Source of the DNA: Flagellimonas myxillae | GTDB taxonomy: Bacteria; Bacteroidota; Bacteroidia; Flavobacteriales; Flavobacteriaceae | Length of the DNA: 64,000 bases | Assembly: GCF_023502235.1 (NCBI RefSeq) | Contig: NZ_JAMFLY010000001.1 | Coordinates: 1,798,001 to 1,862,000, forward strand | Direction of reading: 5' to 3' | Part shown: one piece after another, positions 26,345-35,009 of the stretch | Layout of the letters: the number at the start of each line of letters is the position of its first letter | Numbering within the stretch: the first letter of the stretch is position 1 | Notes under the pieces: generated by a model | Seen by the model: only the letters and a program-made list of their open reading frames with translations | What the model was told of the DNA's origin: nothing | The model's database searches: none | Position numbers and translations under genes: made by a program

Positions 26345-27059
26345 GTTGATCAAACCGTCGGCATTAACTGCAATTATACTATTTATTTTTCTCGTCTCCT
26401 GCGGCGAAACCCCTAAAAAGGAAAGTCCAAATAATGAGGAAACCACCGTGCAAAAAGATTCAATTCCGGAAGAGCGCCCAGAACCGGAGGTTGAGGAGGA
26501 GGAGGAGGCTTTTGTTCTTAATGAAGAAAATGCCATCGATTTCTTTTTCAACTATGCACAAGAAGTCAAGGAAGATAAGGTCCGATTGACCACCAGTATG
26601 GGCAGTTTCACTATTCAACTCTACGACAATGTGCCCTACCACAAGGCAAATTTCATCTACCTAAGTCGTATGGGATATTTTAACGACACCCAATTTCACC
26701 GAGTTGTGAAGGATTTTATAATCCAAGGTGGGAATTCCGACGATAAGGAAACTTCCAAAAAAAGAAGGCTTATAGGAAGGTATTTGCTTCCACCAGATAC
26801 CCGAAAGGGACACAAACATCATAGAGGTACCATTTCCATGCCCAGTAGTGAACGTGATAATCCGCATAAGTTGGCTTCGCCCTACGAGTTTTTTATTGTG
26901 GTGACCAAACCGGGCTCCTATCACCTGGATGGTTCCTATACTCCCTTCGGAAGGGTAATTGAGGGAATGGATGTGGTGGATGCCATCAACAATGTCCCCG
27001 TTGGTGATGGAGATTGGCCTTGGCAGAATATTTACATCCTAAAGGCCGAAGTGCTTTAA
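26343..27059 (+). CDS. Cyclophilin-type peptidyl-prolyl isomerase lipoprotein
   Basis: Accelerates proline isomerisation during folding of envelope proteins. 238 residues from ATG 26343. The signal peptide has a lipobox (FLVSCGET, Cys20); then an acidic linker with runs of Glu (about 45-62), and the cyclophilin domain from about 80 to the end (TSMGSFTIQLYDNVPYHKANFI, FHRVVKDFIIQGG, FGRVIEGMDVVDAI). An insertion rich in Lys/His (KKRRLIGRYLLPP...KGHKHHRG) precedes the active-site strand. The ATG shares two bases with the divergent NUDIX start. The stop abuts the convergent channel gene. Confidence 0.88.
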   Translation: MLIKPSALTAIILFIFLVSCGETPKKESPNNEETTVQKDSIPEERPEPEVEEEEEAFVLNEENAIDFFFNYAQEVKEDKVRLTTSMGSFTIQLYDNVPYHKANFIYLSRMGYFNDTQFHRVVKDFIIQGGNSDDKETSKKRRLIGRYLLPPDTRKGHKHHRGTISMPSSERDNPHKLASPYEFFIVVTKPGSYHLDGSYTPFGRVIEGMDVVDAINNVPVGDGDWPWQNIYILKAEVL

Positions 27060-27671
27060 CTAATCGGTTTTTCGATAAATATTGGGAAGGCTGATCCCAA
27101 ACCGAACCGCCAACAGCCGTAGACTGATCACTACCATTATAGCCGCTATATAGGCGAAATTCTCCTTTATCGGGAATTGTACAAACAGGAAATAACTGGC
27201 ACCACCCAGAATACAGGCTGTGGCATAAATCTCCTTCCTGAATATCACCGGAATCTCATTACAAAGCATATCCCGAATGACCCCTCCAAAACTCGCTGTC
27301 ATTGTTCCAAGGGCAATGCACATTATGGGCGAAAGTTCTGCTTGTAGTCCCTTTTCAACCCCAATCATTGTAAAAAGTCCTAAGCCGATGGTATCAAACA
27401 AAAACAAGGACCGACGCAGGTACTTAAGTTGGTTCACAAATAGTATCCCAATGACGACAGCACTAAAAATAGTGGTCACATAGGTAAGGTCGCGCATCCA
27501 GACAACCGGAGTGTTTCCAATAAGCAAGTCTCTCAGGGTACCTCCTCCAATGGCAGTGACAAAGGCGATGATCAATACCCCAAACAAATCCAGTTTTTTG
27601 TCCATGGCCACCAATACTCCGGAGATGGCAAAGGCAACAGTACCCAATATGTCGATGGTCTGATAAAACAC
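27060..27671 (-). CDS. TRIC-type cation channel (UPF0126/YicG) protein
   Basis: Protein of 203 residues with seven predicted membrane helices arranged as two inverted repeats of three. Each repeat carries the family motif (AIGGGTLRDLLIG near 42 and ASFGGVIRDMLCNEIP near 128). Bacterial members form trimeric channels; some are implicated in glycine uptake, so the physiological substrate is open. Two bases after the RDD gene, so probably one transcript with it. Confidence 0.88.
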   Translation of the reverse strand: MFYQTIDILGTVAFAISGVLVAMDKKLDLFGVLIIAFVTAIGGGTLRDLLIGNTPVVWMRDLTYVTTIFSAVVIGILFVNQLKYLRRSLFLFDTIGLGLFTMIGVEKGLQAELSPIMCIALGTMTASFGGVIRDMLCNEIPVIFRKEIYATACILGGASYFLFVQFPIKENFAYIAAIMVVISLRLLAVRFGISLPNIYRKTD

Positions 27672-27673
27672 GC

Positions 27674-28390
27674 TTACATTTTTTGTGTGTAGTAGTTGTA
27701 GTCCTTGATTACCTCATCCACAAACTGAATGGGGTGCAAGGTAGTCTGGATTCCCGTAACTTCCTTAATTCTTTTGTCCAAGGATATAATCACATTATGG
27801 TCCCCATTGAGCTTGGATTTATCGTAAAGTTCCTTGATGGTCTGCATCTCCGAATCCTTAAAAACCGTTACCTGCGGAAATTGGGGCTTATAATCCTCCG
27901 GTAATTCCCTGAGGAGCGTATCGCGAAGCGAAACTTTCTTTTTTTCACTAATTACGGTAGTGCCGGCGGCAATATCTCCCAATCGTTGCCCTTTGCCCCG
28001 GATTAAAATGGTGAGCACGGCCCCACCTCCAGAAGTAAGTACCACATCGATGATTCGGAGTACCCATCGCACAAAGTAATTTGCAAAACTGGGTTTGGAC
28101 CCATCCAGTTTAACCACCCGTAACGACATTAACCCCTTGCCAATGGTTTTTCCATCAGAGAAAGTCTCGAAAAGCACATAGTATAAAAATGCGGGAAGGC
28201 TCAGGACCAAATAATAAGCCCATTGGTCGAATAAATCCATGTCCAACGAAGCCAAAAGAATAAAGACCAAAATAGTGTAGACCCCAATTACAAAGCTATC
28301 GATAATGTACGCCAACATGCGTTCTCCGAGATTGGAGGTGTTTTGGGTGATGCTTATATTTTGGGCCGTTTCTATTTGAAATTGATCCAT
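27674..28390 (-). CDS. RDD-family membrane protein
   Basis: Protein of 238 residues with the RDD domain over about 18-140. It begins LGERMLAYIIDSFVIGVYTILVF with the conserved Arg and Asp, then the GKTIGKGLMSLRVVKLDG motif and a second membrane pair. The C-terminal 90 residues are soluble. Its function is not settled; RDD proteins are linked to ion transport. Divergent from the SpoIIM-MoxR operon with 32 bases between starts; the same pairing is frequent in Flavobacteria, suggesting joint function. Confidence 0.85.
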   Translation of the reverse strand: MDQFQIETAQNISITQNTSNLGERMLAYIIDSFVIGVYTILVFILLASLDMDLFDQWAYYLVLSLPAFLYYVLFETFSDGKTIGKGLMSLRVVKLDGSKPSFANYFVRWVLRIIDVVLTSGGGAVLTILIRGKGQRLGDIAAGTTVISEKKKVSLRDTLLRELPEDYKPQFPQVTVFKDSEMQTIKELYDKSKLNGDHNVIISLDKRIKEVTGIQTTLHPIQFVDEVIKDYNYYTQKM

Positions 28391-28422
28391 ATTTTAGTTT
28401 CTTTACTTATAAACCAGATTTA

Positions 28423-29394
28423 ATGCGAGAGGCGGCTTTTGTAAAGCAAAATAAGGACAAATGGATCGCTTTTGAAAATGTCCTGAACAATCAGGGCCAA
28501 CTGAAACCAGATAAGCTATCTGACCTCTACATTGAAATCACGGACCACCTTAGCTACGCCAAAACCTTTTATCCAAAAAGCAATACAGAACTTTACTTAA
28601 ATGCCCTGGCTTCCCAGGCGCACCAAAAAATCTATAAGACCAAACGGGAATCCAAGAACCGTATTGTGGAGTTTTGGAAAACGGAATTCCCATCCATGTT
28701 CCACCAGCACCACAGGGAATTGCTGATTTCCTTTTTGGTGTTTGTGTTTTTTGCCCTTGTTGGGGCCTTCTCTTCGGCCAACGAAGGGGATTTTGTCCGG
28801 TCTATTTTGGGGGATGGTTATGTGAACATGACCTTGGACAACATTGAAAAGGGAGACCCCATGGCGGTGTATAAGGAACAAGGAGAGTTCAATATGTTTT
28901 TGGGAATCACCATCAACAACATAAAGGTGGCGGTTTACGCATTTGCCTTTGGAATTTTTTTGGGCATTGGCACCTTGATGATCATGTTGCAAAATGGGAT
29001 CATGGTGGGCAGTTTTCAATATTTCTTTTATGAGAAAGGCCTTCTTTGGGAATCGGCCCGTACGATATGGATCCATGGCACCATCGAAATCTCCGTGATC
29101 ATTATCGCGGGATGCGCTGGCCTCGTCATGGGCAATGGCATGTTGTTTCCCGGGACCTACACCCGATTGGAATCCTTTAAGAGGGGCGTGAAAAATGGGC
29201 TAAAGATCATGGTCAGTACCGTTCCGTTTTTCATCATTGCGGGGTTCTTGGAAGGTTATGTTACCCGACATACGGAGATGCCCGATTGGCTGGCACTTGT
29301 GATCATAGGTTCATCCCTGTTCCTAATCATTTATTACTATATCATTTATCCTAACCAATTCAAACGAAAAGCAAACCATGCAGCAGTACATTGA
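28423..29394 (+). CDS. Stage II sporulation protein M-like (SpoIIM/DUF95) membrane protein
   Basis: Protein of 323 residues with a soluble N-terminal part of about 100 residues and six membrane helices. The GIFLGIGTLMIMLQNGIMVGSF and WIHGTIEISVIIIAGCAGLVMG segments are the SpoIIM signature. In non-spore-formers it is found with MoxR/DUF58 genes, as here, and its role is unknown. First gene of a six-gene operon in which each gene overlaps or nearly touches the next. The last 17 bases overlap the next gene. Confidence 0.85.
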   Translation: MREAAFVKQNKDKWIAFENVLNNQGQLKPDKLSDLYIEITDHLSYAKTFYPKSNTELYLNALASQAHQKIYKTKRESKNRIVEFWKTEFPSMFHQHHRELLISFLVFVFFALVGAFSSANEGDFVRSILGDGYVNMTLDNIEKGDPMAVYKEQGEFNMFLGITINNIKVAVYAFAFGIFLGIGTLMIMLQNGIMVGSFQYFFYEKGLLWESARTIWIHGTIEISVIIIAGCAGLVMGNGMLFPGTYTRLESFKRGVKNGLKIMVSTVPFFIIAGFLEGYVTRHTEMPDWLALVIIGSSLFLIIYYYIIYPNQFKRKANHAAVH

Positions 29395-30256
29395 ATTTAA
29401 AAAACAACGGGAGTTGGGCGAAATTTTGTCCGACACATTTGGTTTTATGCGCAATCAATACAAACCTTTCTTTGGTTCTATCCTAAAAATAGTTGGACCT
29501 TATTTAGTGGTGATGTTGATTACCCTAGGCTTCTATTATTATTTTATTGGGGATATGTTCGCCTTCAATATTGAAACTTCCAATGAGTCTTTTAACCCAT
29601 TGATGACAGCCTTGGTTTTTATCCTGTTTTTTGTAGCTATCATTGCAGCCTATGTCATGGCCCAGGCCACGGTACTCTTTTATATCAAATCGTATGCGAA
29701 TAACCAAGGGGTCATTGATTTTGATGAAATCAAAAAGAACGTGTACACCCATTTTTGGAGTTTTATAGGCCTTGGACTTTTGGTCGGGATTTCCCTAGCG
29801 GTTGGTTTTATGCTTTGTGTCATCCCCGGGATATATCTGTATCCTGTACTGGCCCTATCCTTCAGTGTTATGGTGTTTAACCAGAAGGGCGTAAGTGAAG
29901 CCTATGGTTACAGTTTTACCTTGATCAAGGACAATTGGTGGATTACTTTCGCGACATTTTTTGTTATCGGAATCATTGTGGGAATAGCGGGTTATGCCTT
30001 TAATATACCAGCATACATTTATATGATGGTTCGTATGGGCACCTTGGCCGGGGAGGTTGATCCCGTGGGAATGGCCGGTGGTATCTTTGACCCCATATAT
30101 ATTATACTGAACCTGCTATCGGTTTCTGTTCAATTTTTGCTTAACCTGATCACCTTGGTAGCCAGTGTACTTATCTATTTCAACCTTAATGAAAAGAAGA
30201 ATTTTACCGGGACTTATGAGCGTATTGAAAATTTAGGGAAATCAGCTGAGGAATAA
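29378..30256 (+). CDS. Polytopic membrane protein of the MoxR operon
   Basis: Protein of 292 residues with six predicted membrane helices. The N-terminal FKKQRELGEILSDTFGFMRNQYKPFF is a short cytoplasmic re-entry motif also seen in DUF7544/GPDPase-membrane-domain-like proteins. The central CVIPGIYLYPVLALS...SEAYGYSFTLIKDNWW block is the recognisable core. No catalytic motif is seen. It overlaps SpoIIM by 17 bases and abuts DUF4129. The cluster position suggests part of a membrane complex served by the MoxR chaperone. Confidence 0.65.
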   Translation: MQQYIEFKKQRELGEILSDTFGFMRNQYKPFFGSILKIVGPYLVVMLITLGFYYYFIGDMFAFNIETSNESFNPLMTALVFILFFVAIIAAYVMAQATVLFYIKSYANNQGVIDFDEIKKNVYTHFWSFIGLGLLVGISLAVGFMLCVIPGIYLYPVLALSFSVMVFNQKGVSEAYGYSFTLIKDNWWITFATFFVIGIIVGIAGYAFNIPAYIYMMVRMGTLAGEVDPVGMAGGIFDPIYIILNLLSVSVQFLLNLITLVASVLIYFNLNEKKNFTGTYERIENLGKSAEE

Positions 30257-30991
30257 ATGCGCAAACTATTGCTTTTAGGGGTTTTTATGTTGATTTGGAA
30301 CCAAGTCTTGGCCCAAAACGATACCCTTGTAAAGTATGATTCCTCCCAAAGGGCTCCCGTGGAAATCGCCCAAGAAGATCTCCAAACCTATCTGGATGAC
30401 GACAAGTTCAATTATGAAATTGTAAAAGCCGAGAACACTTGGTGGGACAATTTCAAGAATTGGTTGTACAACCAATTTCTTAAGATTTTTGAGTGGCTTT
30501 TTGGTGTGGAGGAAGCTGTGGGCGCACTCGGCTCTTTTTTACGGATACTTCCCTACATTTTGTTGGCAGTACTGTTATTCCTGATTATTAGATTTTTTGT
30601 CAAGTCGAATACCCAATCCTTGGTCTATTCCGAGCACAACCCCAACACCGTTTCCCTTTCGGAGGATGAGCGGATCATCAAAACCGAGGATATCCAGCAA
30701 CTCATTCGAAATGCCCTGGCCGATAAAAACTACCGTCTTGCCATTCGATACTATTACCTCCATGTGCTCAAACTGCTTTCAGAACAAGAACTTATAGATT
30801 GGCAACTACAAAAAACCAACGACGATTACATAAATGAACTGGGCAATAGTGCGTTGAAATCATCCTTTAGCAGGGCCACCTTACTCTACGATTACATCTG
30901 GTACGGAGAATTCAACATTGACCAAGAACGCTATTCAAAGGCCGAAAAGGTATTTGTCTCGCTTAAAAATTCAATTGCCGCCGATGTTTAA
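30257..30991 (+). CDS. DUF4129-domain membrane protein
   Basis: Protein of 244 residues with a signal peptide (LLLGVFMLIWNQVLAQ), one membrane helix at about 97-115 and a cytoplasmic C-terminal domain. That domain carries the DUF4129 signature (LAIRYYYLHVLKLLSEQELIDW and SRATLLYDYIWYGEFNIDQERYSKAEKVF). Function unknown; always found near MoxR, DUF4350 and DUF58 genes. Starts one base after the preceding stop and overlaps DUF4350 by eight bases. Confidence 0.8.
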   Translation: MRKLLLLGVFMLIWNQVLAQNDTLVKYDSSQRAPVEIAQEDLQTYLDDDKFNYEIVKAENTWWDNFKNWLYNQFLKIFEWLFGVEEAVGALGSFLRILPYILLAVLLFLIIRFFVKSNTQSLVYSEHNPNTVSLSEDERIIKTEDIQQLIRNALADKNYRLAIRYYYLHVLKLLSEQELIDWQLQKTNDDYINELGNSALKSSFSRATLLYDYIWYGEFNIDQERYSKAEKVFVSLKNSIAADV

Positions 30992-32198
30992 AAAAGGAAG
31001 GATATATATCGTCATTGGCATTTTCACCATGGGTTTGGTATTGCTACTCGAGTACAACAAACCAAAAAAAGTGAACTGGTTCCCTTCCTATGTGGCCCAT
31101 CATAAAATTCCGTACGGGACCTATGTTCTCAACGACCTTTTGGAACAATTTTATCCAAATCGGGTTCAACAGATTGGCAGGCCTCCCTTTGAATTTTTAA
31201 GCAGTAGGGATTCTTTGAAGGGCACTTACTTTTTTATTAACCAATCCGTTTATTTTGACGAAGCGGAGCTCTACTCCCTTTTGGATTGGGTACAAAAGGG
31301 CAACACGCTATTTGTTGCCTCACAGGGATTTGATGAAGTGCTTTTGGACACGCTACAGCTGGAAGAGCAATATCTTTTCAGTTCCGATGGAATTTCTCCG
31401 ACATTCCATCATAGATTGGTCAATCCAAATTTGGATACTGAATCGGTCACTTTCGACAAGAACTTCAATGCCAGAACTTTTAAAAAGATAGATACCCTAA
31501 ACACGATAATTGTAGGAGAGGTCCTAAACGCCGTGGACAGCACTGAAACCCAATCCAAGGGTATCAATGTGATCCAGCAATCATTTGGGGAAGGGAATAT
31601 TATTTTATCCACTTTCCCAGAAGCCTTCACCAACTATTTTATGCTAAAGGACAATTACCGCAACTATACGGCCGGGCTATTGTCTTATTTGCCCAGTCAA
31701 GGTTCCATTCTAATGGACAATCATTACAAAGAAGGAAAAACCTATTATACATCCCCCATGTATCTGTTTTTGAACACCAAGGAATTTAAGTGGGCGTATT
31801 ATTTGGTCTTGATAGGTGCCTTGTTTTATATCATTTTTGAAGGTAAGCGGAAACAGCGCGCCATTCCGGTGGTGACCCCCTTGAAAAACCAAACTTTGGC
31901 TTTTACACGGACGATAGCGGACATGTATTTTGAAAATGGGGAACAAAAGCAGATTACATCGCATAAAATCGCTTATTTTTTGGACTATATCCGTTCGCGC
32001 CTGCACCTACCCACGCAACAACAGGATGACACATTCCTTAAAAATCTCGCCCTGCGGAGCAACAATGAACTTGACGATGTCCAAGCCCTGTTTAAGCTCA
32101 TAAACTCACTTAAGGACAAACCTCAAATTTCGGATACCGAACTTGAAGAATTGAACAAAAAAATAGAAGCATTTAAAGCAAAAGCTGATGGAAAATAA
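30984..32198 (+). CDS. DUF4350-domain membrane protein
   Basis: Protein of 404 residues starting at ATG 30984, inside the DUF4129 stop region. N-terminal helix (about 6-22), then a GATase-like DUF4350 domain (about 45-240) with DRLL-type motifs replaced here by YGTYVLNDLLEQFYP and LLDWVQKGNTLFVASQGF. A second membrane helix at about 268-285 and a cytoplasmic C-terminus follow. In this operon type the protein is thought to sit between the membrane and MoxR, but no activity is known. It overlaps the MoxR gene by 11 bases. Confidence 0.78.
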   Translation: MFKKGRIYIVIGIFTMGLVLLLEYNKPKKVNWFPSYVAHHKIPYGTYVLNDLLEQFYPNRVQQIGRPPFEFLSSRDSLKGTYFFINQSVYFDEAELYSLLDWVQKGNTLFVASQGFDEVLLDTLQLEEQYLFSSDGISPTFHHRLVNPNLDTESVTFDKNFNARTFKKIDTLNTIIVGEVLNAVDSTETQSKGINVIQQSFGEGNIILSTFPEAFTNYFMLKDNYRNYTAGLLSYLPSQGSILMDNHYKEGKTYYTSPMYLFLNTKEFKWAYYLVLIGALFYIIFEGKRKQRAIPVVTPLKNQTLAFTRTIADMYFENGEQKQITSHKIAYFLDYIRSRLHLPTQQQDDTFLKNLALRSNNELDDVQALFKLINSLKDKPQISDTELEELNKKIEAFKAKADGK

Positions 32199-33171
32199 CG
32201 AATTGAACTTTGATAGCAGGGTTCCCTTGGAAGACCTGAAAAACACCGTGGCAGAAATCAAGGAAGAACTGTCCAAGGTAATAGTGGGGCAGCAAAACTT
32301 TATGGACCTGCTCATCGTCTCCCTGTTGGTGGATGGCCATGCCCTGATAGAGGGGGTACCTGGGATTGCGAAGACCATTACCGCAAAATTATTTGCCAAA
32401 ACCCTGAAAACCGGATTTAGCAGAATTCAGTTCACTCCTGATCTGATGCCCAGTGATATTCTGGGAACTTCGGTATTTAATGTCCAAAAATCCGAGTTTG
32501 AGTTCAAGAAGGGACCCATTTTTTCCAATATCGTATTGATTGACGAGATCAACCGGGCACCGGCCAAAACCCAGGCAGCGCTTTTTGAGACAATGGAAGA
32601 GCGACAGGCCACCATTGATGGCACCACCTACCCGATGGCCGAACCATTTATGGTCCTTGCCACACAAAACCCCATTGAGCAGGAAGGCACCTATGCCCTA
32701 CCCGAAGCACAACTGGATCGGTTTATTTTCAAAATTAAGGTGGACTACCCCTCTGTCGAGGAAGAAGTACTGATCGTTAAAGGACATCACGAACGGAAGG
32801 GCGCTAAGCCACAGGACAATGTAAAGGCCATTCTTACGCCGAAGAAAATGGCGGAATTTAAAACGAACATTCACGATGTAATCGTGGAGGAAAAAATCAT
32901 CAGCTATATTGCCCATATCATCACCAATACCCGAAACCATCCCCATCTGTATCTCGGCGCTTCCCCAAGGGCCTCAATTGCCACCCTATCTGCGGCCAAG
33001 GCGTTTGCGGCAATATCTGGTCGGGATTTTGTAATTCCGGAAGATGTGAAAAAGGCTCTGGTCCCAGTGCTCAATCATAGAGTAATCCTAAGTCCGGAAA
33101 GGGAAATGGAAGGAATGACCACAGAAAATGTGATCAACATGATCATGGAATCCGTAGAAATCCCGAGATAG
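32188..33171 (+). CDS. MoxR-family AAA+ ATPase
   Basis: Cytoplasmic AAA+ chaperone-like ATPase of 327 residues. Walker A is EGVPGIAKT (about 53-61), Walker B is VLIDEINRAPAK (about 115), sensor 1 is ATQNPIEQEGTYALPEAQLDRF, and the C-terminal lid contains LGASPRASIATLSAAKAFA. MoxR proteins assemble or activate partner complexes, usually together with DUF58 or VWA proteins; here the DUF58 partner follows after two bases. No VWA/BatA gene is present in this operon. Confidence 0.94.
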   Translation: MENNELNFDSRVPLEDLKNTVAEIKEELSKVIVGQQNFMDLLIVSLLVDGHALIEGVPGIAKTITAKLFAKTLKTGFSRIQFTPDLMPSDILGTSVFNVQKSEFEFKKGPIFSNIVLIDEINRAPAKTQAALFETMEERQATIDGTTYPMAEPFMVLATQNPIEQEGTYALPEAQLDRFIFKIKVDYPSVEEEVLIVKGHHERKGAKPQDNVKAILTPKKMAEFKTNIHDVIVEEKIISYIAHIITNTRNHPHLYLGASPRASIATLSAAKAFAAISGRDFVIPEDVKKALVPVLNHRVILSPEREMEGMTTENVINMIMESVEIPR

Positions 33172-33173
33172 GC

Positions 33174-34505
33174 ATGCGTACGTTTAGGTCGTTTTATATC
33201 CATAACCACTTTTTTTGGTATATCGCTATTTTGGCGGCCTGCTTTGTTGTTTCCTATTGGTTCACATTTTTATATCCAATTGCCTGGTTATTGATTTTTA
33301 TAGCTTGTGCCCTCTTCTTGTTGGATTGCTATTTTCTGTACAGCACCCCCAATGCTAACCAAGCACAAAGGGAGTTGCCCCAAAAGTTGTCAAACAGCGA
33401 TGAGAATCTGCTTGCCGTACAGCTTAGTTCCCGTTATCCTTTTGTAGCTGGAATCACGATAATCGATGAGCTTCCTATCCAATTCCAAAAAAGGGATTTC
33501 GCCTACCATACCTCACTATCCAAAAACGAAAAGCACACTTTTGACTATACCGTGCGACCTGTGGAGCGCGGCGAATATGTTTTTGGTAACCTGAATGTTT
33601 TTGCCTCCTCTCCTTTACGGATTGTTAAGCGACGGTTTGTTTTTCAAAAGGATCAAATGGTTCCTGTGTATCCTTCGATCATCCAGATGCAGCAATATGA
33701 TTTTCTGGCCATCAACAATCGATTAAGTGAAATTGGTCTGAAGAAAATCCGGAGAATTGGGCATACCCAGGAATTTGAGCAGATTAAGGAATACATTAAA
33801 GGCGACGATATCCGGACCATTAACTGGAAGGCCACTGCGAAGAAGAACCAATTGATGGTGAACCAATACCAGGATGAAAAATCACAGCCCATCTATTCTG
33901 TAATCGATACCGGACGGGTCATGAAAATGCCCTTCAACAGTCTAAAATTACTCGATTACGCCATAAACTCTACCCTGGCGTTTTCCAATGTGGCCTTAAA
34001 ACGGAATGATAAAACAGGGATGATCATCTTCTCGAAGAACATCGAAACCTTTGTTCCCGCGGTTCAAAAGATTTCCCATTTGAATCTGATCCTGGAAAAG
34101 TTATACAACATAAACACGGCCTTTACCGATACGGATTTTGGATTGCTGTACGCCCATATCAAAAGAAAGGTGAATCAACGGAGCCTGCTATTGCTCTACA
34201 CCAATTTTGAACACATTTCTGCCCTTAAAAGGCAACTTCCCTATCTGCTCGCCATTGCCAAAAAACATGTTCTGGTGGTTGTGTTTTTTGAAAATACGGA
34301 GCTGGAATCCCTAATCTCTAAAGATGCCGAAGATCTGCAGACCATCTACCATAAGACCATCGCGGAAAAATTTTCTTTGGAAAAAAGACTCATGCAAAAG
34401 GAGTTACAACAATACGGGATCCAAACCATTTTAACCAAACCAGAAAGCCTGACCATCAATACCATTAATAAGTACCTTGAAATTAAAGCACGGGGATTAC
34501 TCTAG
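33174..34505 (+). CDS. DUF58-domain protein
   Basis: Protein of 443 residues with two N-terminal membrane helices (about 13-55), a beta-rich middle domain, and the DUF58 core. The core is marked by QIKEYIKGDDIRTINWKATAK (about 200-225) and MVNQYQDEKSQPIYSVIDTGR, which resembles the MIDAS-containing VWA fold but with DTGR in place of DxSxS. Standard partner of MoxR. Its 3' end overlaps the convergent gene by nine bases. Confidence 0.9.
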   Translation: MRTFRSFYIHNHFFWYIAILAACFVVSYWFTFLYPIAWLLIFIACALFLLDCYFLYSTPNANQAQRELPQKLSNSDENLLAVQLSSRYPFVAGITIIDELPIQFQKRDFAYHTSLSKNEKHTFDYTVRPVERGEYVFGNLNVFASSPLRIVKRRFVFQKDQMVPVYPSIIQMQQYDFLAINNRLSEIGLKKIRRIGHTQEFEQIKEYIKGDDIRTINWKATAKKNQLMVNQYQDEKSQPIYSVIDTGRVMKMPFNSLKLLDYAINSTLAFSNVALKRNDKTGMIIFSKNIETFVPAVQKISHLNLILEKLYNINTAFTDTDFGLLYAHIKRKVNQRSLLLLYTNFEHISALKRQLPYLLAIAKKHVLVVVFFENTELESLISKDAEDLQTIYHKTIAEKFSLEKRLMQKELQQYGIQTILTKPESLTINTINKYLEIKARGLL

Positions 34506-34970
34506 GGAATAGCTATTATCAGAAAAACCAAGAGCGGTCAAAGTAGGAAGGGAGTCCGTGGTTAACTTTAGATAAGCCACTTTGTCAATTTGAAAGTCTT
34601 CCAAATTTAGGTTTTGGGTAGTTAAACTCTCCTTGGGTGTTTTCTTGTTCCTTTTTTTGGAGAATAATTCAATGGTAACTCCCACAGTGACTCCTCCCAA
34701 GACCGTCGCCATTAAATCGTCGTTGTCCCATCCATTTTCACGTTGACCAGCATCAACAGATTCCTTGGCCACGCCAATCAATGCACTGCCAGCCACTGAA
34801 CCAACAAAAGTCCAAAGTCGATTCCCATCCGAAACTTGTTTAGCTATTCCTGCGCCGGCCAAACCAAAAAGGTTGCCGCCCAAAAAATGAAGTGCTTTGT
34901 CCCGTTCCACTTGTGCATGCAATTGCGATGCAAAAAGGAACACGACTAGTGTGGGGATTAGTGTTCTCAT
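34497..34970 (-). CDS. Exported small protein, YfiM/DUF2279-like
   Basis: Protein of 157 residues from ATG 34970 (MRTLIPTLVVFLFASQLHAQ, a clear signal peptide). The mature part begins RDKALHFLGGNLFGLAGAG and continues with GSVAGSALIGVAKESVDAG and the DLMATVLGGVTVGV glycine-rich helix. The same order of motifs occurs in YfiM/DUF2279-type proteins, but the match is modest. The C-terminal 50 residues are polar. Likely a periplasmic or outer-membrane protein. Convergent with DUF58, nine bases overlap. Confidence 0.5.
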   Translation of the reverse strand: MRTLIPTLVVFLFASQLHAQVERDKALHFLGGNLFGLAGAGIAKQVSDGNRLWTFVGSVAGSALIGVAKESVDAGQRENGWDNDDLMATVLGGVTVGVTIELFSKKRNKKTPKESLTTQNLNLEDFQIDKVAYLKLTTDSLPTLTALGFSDNSYSLE

Positions 34971-35009
34971 TGCTTGGTAAAAGTAGAAAAAAATATCCAA
35001 TTGACTGGG

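Noticed and set aside
26345..26551. N-terminal extension of the NUDIX protein by 69 codons
   Set aside because: Ser-rich low-complexity sequence antisense to the cyclophilin gene; the NUDIX family starts at the chosen ATG.
32188..33171. MoxR operon as a RavA-ViaA type or defence system
   Set aside because: No VWA partner, nuclease or toxin gene is adjacent; the context is the common DUF58 type.
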